This document shows, piece after piece, positions 6,562-8,969 of a DNA stretch of 8,969 bases; the first letter of the stretch is position 1; every line of letters starts with the position of its first letter. The position numbers were made by a program, and so were the translations under genes. The DNA is taken from assembly GCA_951801995.1 (NCBI GenBank), contig CATOOY010000043.1, positions 1 to 8,969 on the forward strand, in the 5' to 3' direction. The stretch is from an uncultured Erysipelotrichaceae bacterium (lineage in GTDB: Bacteria; Bacillota_I; Bacilli_A; RF39; UBA660). The notes beneath the pieces are model-generated. The model was not told the DNA's origin. It made no database searches and worked only from the letters and a program-made list of their open reading frames with translations.

Positions 6562-7668
6562 ATGAAAACGGTAGTAGTTGGTATAAGTGGAGGTGTAGAT
6601 AGTAGTGTAGCTGCTATACTTCTAAAAAAGCAGGGTTATCATGTTATAGGTCTTTTTATGCGAAATTGGGATAGTTCTATTAATGGTGATTATTTAGGAA
6701 ATCCTACACTTTCTCATTCTATTTGTCCACAGGAACAGGATTATAATGATGCTTTGATGGTTTGTCAAAAAATTGGTATTTCACTTCAGCGAGTTGATTT
6801 TGTGAAAGAATATTGGGATTATGTTTTTACTTATTTTTTGGAAGAATTGAAAAAGGGAAGAACACCGAATCCTGATATTATGTGTAATAAATATATTAAG
6901 TTTGATATGTTTGCAAAGGAGGCAAAAAAACTAGGGGCTGACTTTATTGCAACAGGTCATTATGCACGTATGAAAGATGGTGATCTTTTAAGAGGTTTAG
7001 ATAATAATAAAGACCAATCTTATTTTTTGGCTCAGGTTTCTAGGAAACAATTAGAAAATGTTTTATTTCCTATTGGGGATCTTACTAAAAGTGAGGTTCG
7101 AAGAATAGCAAGAGAGTATAATCTTATAACTGCAGATAAAAAGGATTCTACTGGAATTTGCTTTATTGGAGAGAGAAATTTTAAACAGTTCCTTCAAAAT
7201 TATTTACCTAATACTTCTGGTAATATTATAAATATAGATACAAAAGAAGTTGTTGGAAAACATGTTGGACTTATGTATTATACAATAGGACAGAGAAGGG
7301 GACTTGAAGTTGGGGGAACAAAGGATAGACTTTTTGTTGTAGGAAAAAATTTGCAAGATAATGTTTTATATGTTGCTGAAGGTGAAAATAATCCATATCT
7401 TTATACAACAAAAGCTCTTGTTGGAGATGTAAATTTTATTAGTAATGAAAGACCTATTTTATGTAGTGCTAAATTTCGATATAGACAAATGGATAATAAT
7501 GTGGAAATTGAGTATTTAGATGATGGTAATATATTTGTAAAATATCCTCAAAAAATTAAGGCTGTTACACCTGGACAAGCCTGTGTGCTTTATAAAGATG
7601 AAAAATGTTTAGGTAGTGGAATTATTCGAAAGGTATATAATGATAGTATTCCTGTTTGGTATTTATAA
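6562..7668 (+). CDS. mnmA: tRNA-specific 2-thiouridylase MnmA
   Basis: Cytoplasmic enzyme that adenylates U34 of Lys, Glu and Gln tRNAs and replaces its 2-oxygen with sulfur supplied by a cysteine desulfurase relay. 368 residues, normal length. The PP-loop SGGVDSS is at residues 9-15, GRTPNPDIMCN carries Cys108, TGHYA is at 131-135, DQSYFL at 151-156, and DSTGICFIGER carries Cys200; the two cysteines are the catalytic pair. The C-terminal part (GLMYYTIGQRRGL at 236-248, then VTPGQACVLY) is the beta-barrel tRNA-binding region. ATG 6562 follows AGGTGAT by three bases. Between NWD (35-37) and DYNDA (60-64) there are 22 residues where Bacillus has about 12; this longer form, with a CPQEQD segment, is as I recall it in mycoplasmas. 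All key residues are present. Confidence 0.96.
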   Translation: MKTVVVGISGGVDSSVAAILLKKQGYHVIGLFMRNWDSSINGDYLGNPTLSHSICPQEQDYNDALMVCQKIGISLQRVDFVKEYWDYVFTYFLEELKKGRTPNPDIMCNKYIKFDMFAKEAKKLGADFIATGHYARMKDGDLLRGLDNNKDQSYFLAQVSRKQLENVLFPIGDLTKSEVRRIAREYNLITADKKDSTGICFIGERNFKQFLQNYLPNTSGNIINIDTKEVVGKHVGLMYYTIGQRRGLEVGGTKDRLFVVGKNLQDNVLYVAEGENNPYLYTTKALVGDVNFISNERPILCSAKFRYRQMDNNVEIEYLDDGNIFVKYPQKIKAVTPGQACVLYKDEKCLGSGIIRKVYNDSIPVWYL

Positions 7669-7687
7669 TTTAACTTTTGGTTTACAC

Positions 7688-7715
7688 TTGACATTTGACA
7701 TAAACATGATAAAAT
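7688..7715 (+). promoter_or_regulatory. Promoter of the helix-turn-helix gene
   Basis: Perfect TTGACA at 7688-7693, a 16-base spacer, and TAAAAT at 7710-7715 preceded by TG (7707-7708). A second TTGACA (7695-7700) with TATAAT (7716-7721) at 15 bases forms an overlapping alternative. Ribosome site GGAGG (7723-7727) lies nine bases before ATG 7737, so the leader is only about 10-15 bases. This is the best promoter in the window and implies strong basal expression. Confidence 0.7.
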
Positions 7716-7736
7716 TATAATTGGAGGTTCAAGCAT

Positions 7737-8531
7737 ATGGATAAATTAAATGACATTTTACATGAGCTTGGTATATCAAAAGTTAAGTTAGCAAAATTTT
7801 TAGGTGTATCTAGGCAGATGATTTATAATTATTTGGAATTAGATGATATTAATAAGTGGCCAAAAGATAAGAAGGTTTTACTTTTAAATTTACTTGGGAT
7901 TAAAACGGCTGAAGAGCTTGTTCATATCAAAGTAGATACAGATTATATTATGGAAGTAGAAGCACGAATGAATGCTTTTCTTAAAAGTAATGAAGAGAAA
8001 GAAAAAGAAGATAATATAACTCTTTCAGATGGATTAAGTGCTAATTTAGGAAAAAAAGAAAAAGAACTTTTTGAGATGCTTGTAACTTTTATTAGAGAAC
8101 GTTTAGAAGATGATAAAGATTTAGATGCTTATAATACGTTTAAATATATGTATCATTTTTTACAATCTATGGATACCTCTAAGGAAACAAAATATATTTT
8201 AGGATATGTGGCAAAAGCTACAGGTTTTGTTAAACCTCTTGAGTTTGTTTTTGATGAAGAAGAACAATTTCGTTTTGAGAGTATTCTCTTTTCTGCTATG
8301 ACTTTATATACAAACGGTGGAGTTTCACAGGGAAAGGTTGCAGAATCGCACAAACGTTTTGTAAATCAAATTGAACATAAATTAGAAGAAAAAATGAGTC
8401 GCACTATGGAGTTGAATTCTGCCAAGGTTCAAGCATTAAAAGAACTTGGATATACAGAAATTAGTGAAGATAATGCTGCAGAAGTTCTTGCAAAAATTGT
8501 GGAAATCCAATCTAGAAAAGTAACAGATTAA
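7737..8531 (+). CDS. Helix-turn-helix (XRE-like) protein with uncharacterised C-terminal region
   Basis: 264 residues from ATG 7737, behind GGAGG. The N-terminal part looks like an XRE/Cro-type DNA-binding fold: SKVKLAKFL (14-22), turn GVS, and recognition helix SRQMIYNYL (25-33), followed by a helix ending NLLGIKTAEEL (51-61). Residues 65-125 are charged and probably helical or coiled coil (EARMNAFLKSNEEKEKE). The remaining region contains FKYMYHFLQSM (135-145), a YILGYVAKATGF segment and a basic/acidic helix-rich tail from about 200 to 260. I recognise no enzymatic or ligand-binding family in it. It has no membrane segment, so it is a cytoplasmic DNA-binding regulator by inference; whether it regulates its neighbours or itself is unknown. 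A single-gene unit with its own promoter and terminator. Confidence 0.75.
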   Translation: MDKLNDILHELGISKVKLAKFLGVSRQMIYNYLELDDINKWPKDKKVLLLNLLGIKTAEELVHIKVDTDYIMEVEARMNAFLKSNEEKEKEDNITLSDGLSANLGKKEKELFEMLVTFIRERLEDDKDLDAYNTFKYMYHFLQSMDTSKETKYILGYVAKATGFVKPLEFVFDEEEQFRFESILFSAMTLYTNGGVSQGKVAESHKRFVNQIEHKLEEKMSRTMELNSAKVQALKELGYTEISEDNAAEVLAKIVEIQSRKVTD

Positions 8532-8575
8532 TTCGTGTTGTGAATAGGGTAGAGTAGTTAGGGAAAAGACTTTGT

Positions 8576-8599
8576 AAAAGAAGCCATTTCTTCTTTTTT
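8576..8599 (+). terminator. Terminator of the helix-turn-helix gene
   Basis: Eight-base stem AAAAGAAG (8576-8583) with CTTCTTTT (8590-8597), loop CCATTT, and T to 8599. It begins 45 bases after the stop codon. Confidence 0.75.
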
Positions 8600-8670
8600 A
8601 TAAAACTTTTTCTTCTAATAAAATCTTGCTTTTTACTATTCTATTTATAAAATTTTTTTCTTTATATTTT

Positions 8671-8694
8671 ATATGCGTAATAAATTACGCATAT
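8671..8694. repeat. Perfect inverted repeat, 11-base arms
   Basis: ATATGCGTAAT (8671-8681), AA, ATTACGCATAT (8684-8694). As RNA the practical stem is about nine pairs with a small loop, followed on the plus strand by TTATTTTG, so a second terminator is possible. As DNA it is a near-symmetrical operator-like site in an otherwise featureless T-rich stretch. Confidence 0.6.
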
Positions 8695-8764
8695 TTATTT
8701 TGGTCTATATTCTATTGTATTTATGCATTTTATTTCTCTTTTTATTACTATATATTTTTTACTC

Positions 8765-8805
8765 TACTTCCCCTACTTTGCTTTTTGTTATATAATAGGG
8801 AAGTA
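8765..8805. repeat. Inverted repeat enclosing a TATAAT box
   Basis: TACTTCCC (8765-8772) pairs with GGGAAGTA (8798-8805); with C8773 bulged, two further pairs (TA with TA) extend the stem. TATAAT lies at 8791-8796 between the arms. It could be an operator over a promoter reading right, or a chance hairpin. Confidence 0.35.
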
Positions 8806-8910
8806 TTAAATAGTATTGCATAAGATTGTTCTATTCATTGGATTTTTTCTTTTTTATTTCAGTTCAATTTTAATTTATATATTTATAATTAAGAATAGGT
8901 TACTATATTT

Positions 8911-8969
8911 ATGAGTAAAATACTATTTTTGGTAAATAATAAGAAAAGCAGATTTATAAATTATATTTA
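8911..8969 (+). CDS. Possible start of a gene running off the right edge
   Basis: ATG 8911 opens a frame without stop to the end of the window, reading MSKILFLVNNKKSRFINYI. A weak AGGT lies ten bases upstream and a TATAAT at 8884-8889. Beginnings such as MxKILFLVNN occur in glycosyltransferases and other Rossmann-type proteins, but 19 residues cannot establish this. The spacing of the ribosome site is long and the frame is short, so it may not be real. Confidence 0.3.
   Translation, partial: MSKILFLVNNKKSRFINYI

Larger units (their letters stand above)
8532..8969. other. A+T-rich 3' region without a confident gene
   Basis: After the regulator come a purine-rich stretch (8536-8570), a terminator, a perfect 11-base inverted repeat (8671-8694) and a second inverted repeat (8765-8805). 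From about 8600 to 8880 the plus strand is extremely T-rich. Short open frames here are hydrophobic because of that composition and lack ribosome sites. A possible gene start appears at 8911. No tRNA or other structured RNA is recognised. Confidence 0.6.

Noticed and set aside
7664..7719. Inverted repeat TATAATTT ... AAATTATA around the promoter of the helix-turn-helix gene
   Set aside because: Only A and T in the arms and a 40-base spacer; expected by chance in this composition and not a terminator for mnmA.
232..8531. Possible use of UGA as tryptophan (code 4), considered because of the mycoplasma-like MnmA
   Set aside because: All long frames are open under the standard code, tryptophans are UGG where checked, and the proteins have normal lengths. 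No gene ends in UGA, but the sample is small.
8673..8795. 40-codon frame starting MRNKLRIFILV, basic start plus a membrane-like segment
   Set aside because: The outline resembles a small membrane protein, but the ATG lies inside the inverted repeat, there is no ribosome site, and the T-rich composition explains the hydrophobicity.
8626..8823. 65-codon hydrophobic open frame on the plus strand
   Set aside because: No ribosome site, overlaps the perfect inverted repeat, and is Phe/Tyr/Leu-rich as any frame in T-rich DNA would be.

Overview
The window is a piece of a very A+T-rich, low-G+C Gram-positive-type (Bacillota/Firmicutes) chromosome. It shows strong Shine-Dalgarno sites (several are AGGTGAT, complementary to the 3' end of 16S rRNA), TAA stops on all complete genes and UGG tryptophan codons, so ordinary genetic code 11 fits. 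A secreted peptidoglycan hydrolase and a PASTA protein imply a cell wall. The MnmA protein carries an extra segment that, from memory, resembles mycoplasma MnmA. Together these suggest a walled, Mollicutes-related lineage of the kind common in animal guts (RF39-like Bacilli). That placement is an inference.

Layout. Bases 1-127 are the right end of an IS3-family insertion sequence (last 28 codons of the OrfB transposase plus the terminal inverted repeat), with the rest off the left edge. At 232-3579 (+) lies a large secreted N-acetylglucosaminidase (GH73 type) with SH3-like domains, three DUF5011/Ig-like repeats and a duplicated C-terminal domain. It converges on a 660-residue membrane protein at 3645-5627 (-) with three transmembrane segments, six PASTA-like repeats and a four-cysteine C-terminal domain, but no kinase domain. 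Two back-to-back terminators separate the pair. Upstream of the PASTA gene, also on the minus strand, is a 33-codon membrane microprotein gene (5713-5814) with its own ribosome site, promoter and terminator. Divergent from it is a SpoIIM-family membrane protein (5903-6532), then mnmA (6562-7668; tRNA 2-thiouridine synthesis) and a helix-turn-helix regulator of unknown target (7737-8531). The last 438 bases hold a terminator, two further inverted repeats and perhaps the first codons of another gene at 8911.

How the genes relate. The hydrolase, the PASTA protein and possibly SpoIIM all point to the cell envelope: SpoIIM is known from sporulating bacteria as part of the machinery driving peptidoglycan remodelling during engulfment. 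mnmA and the regulator look like ordinary neighbours. Nearly every gene has its own promoter with an extended -10 element (TGnTATAAT type) and a predicted leader of only about 10-20 bases. There are no tRNA, rRNA or CRISPR features. The least ordinary items are the kinase-less PASTA protein with its cysteine-containing tip, the microprotein gene with a perfect 7-1-7 palindrome in its promoter, and the repeated unknown domain at the end of the hydrolase.
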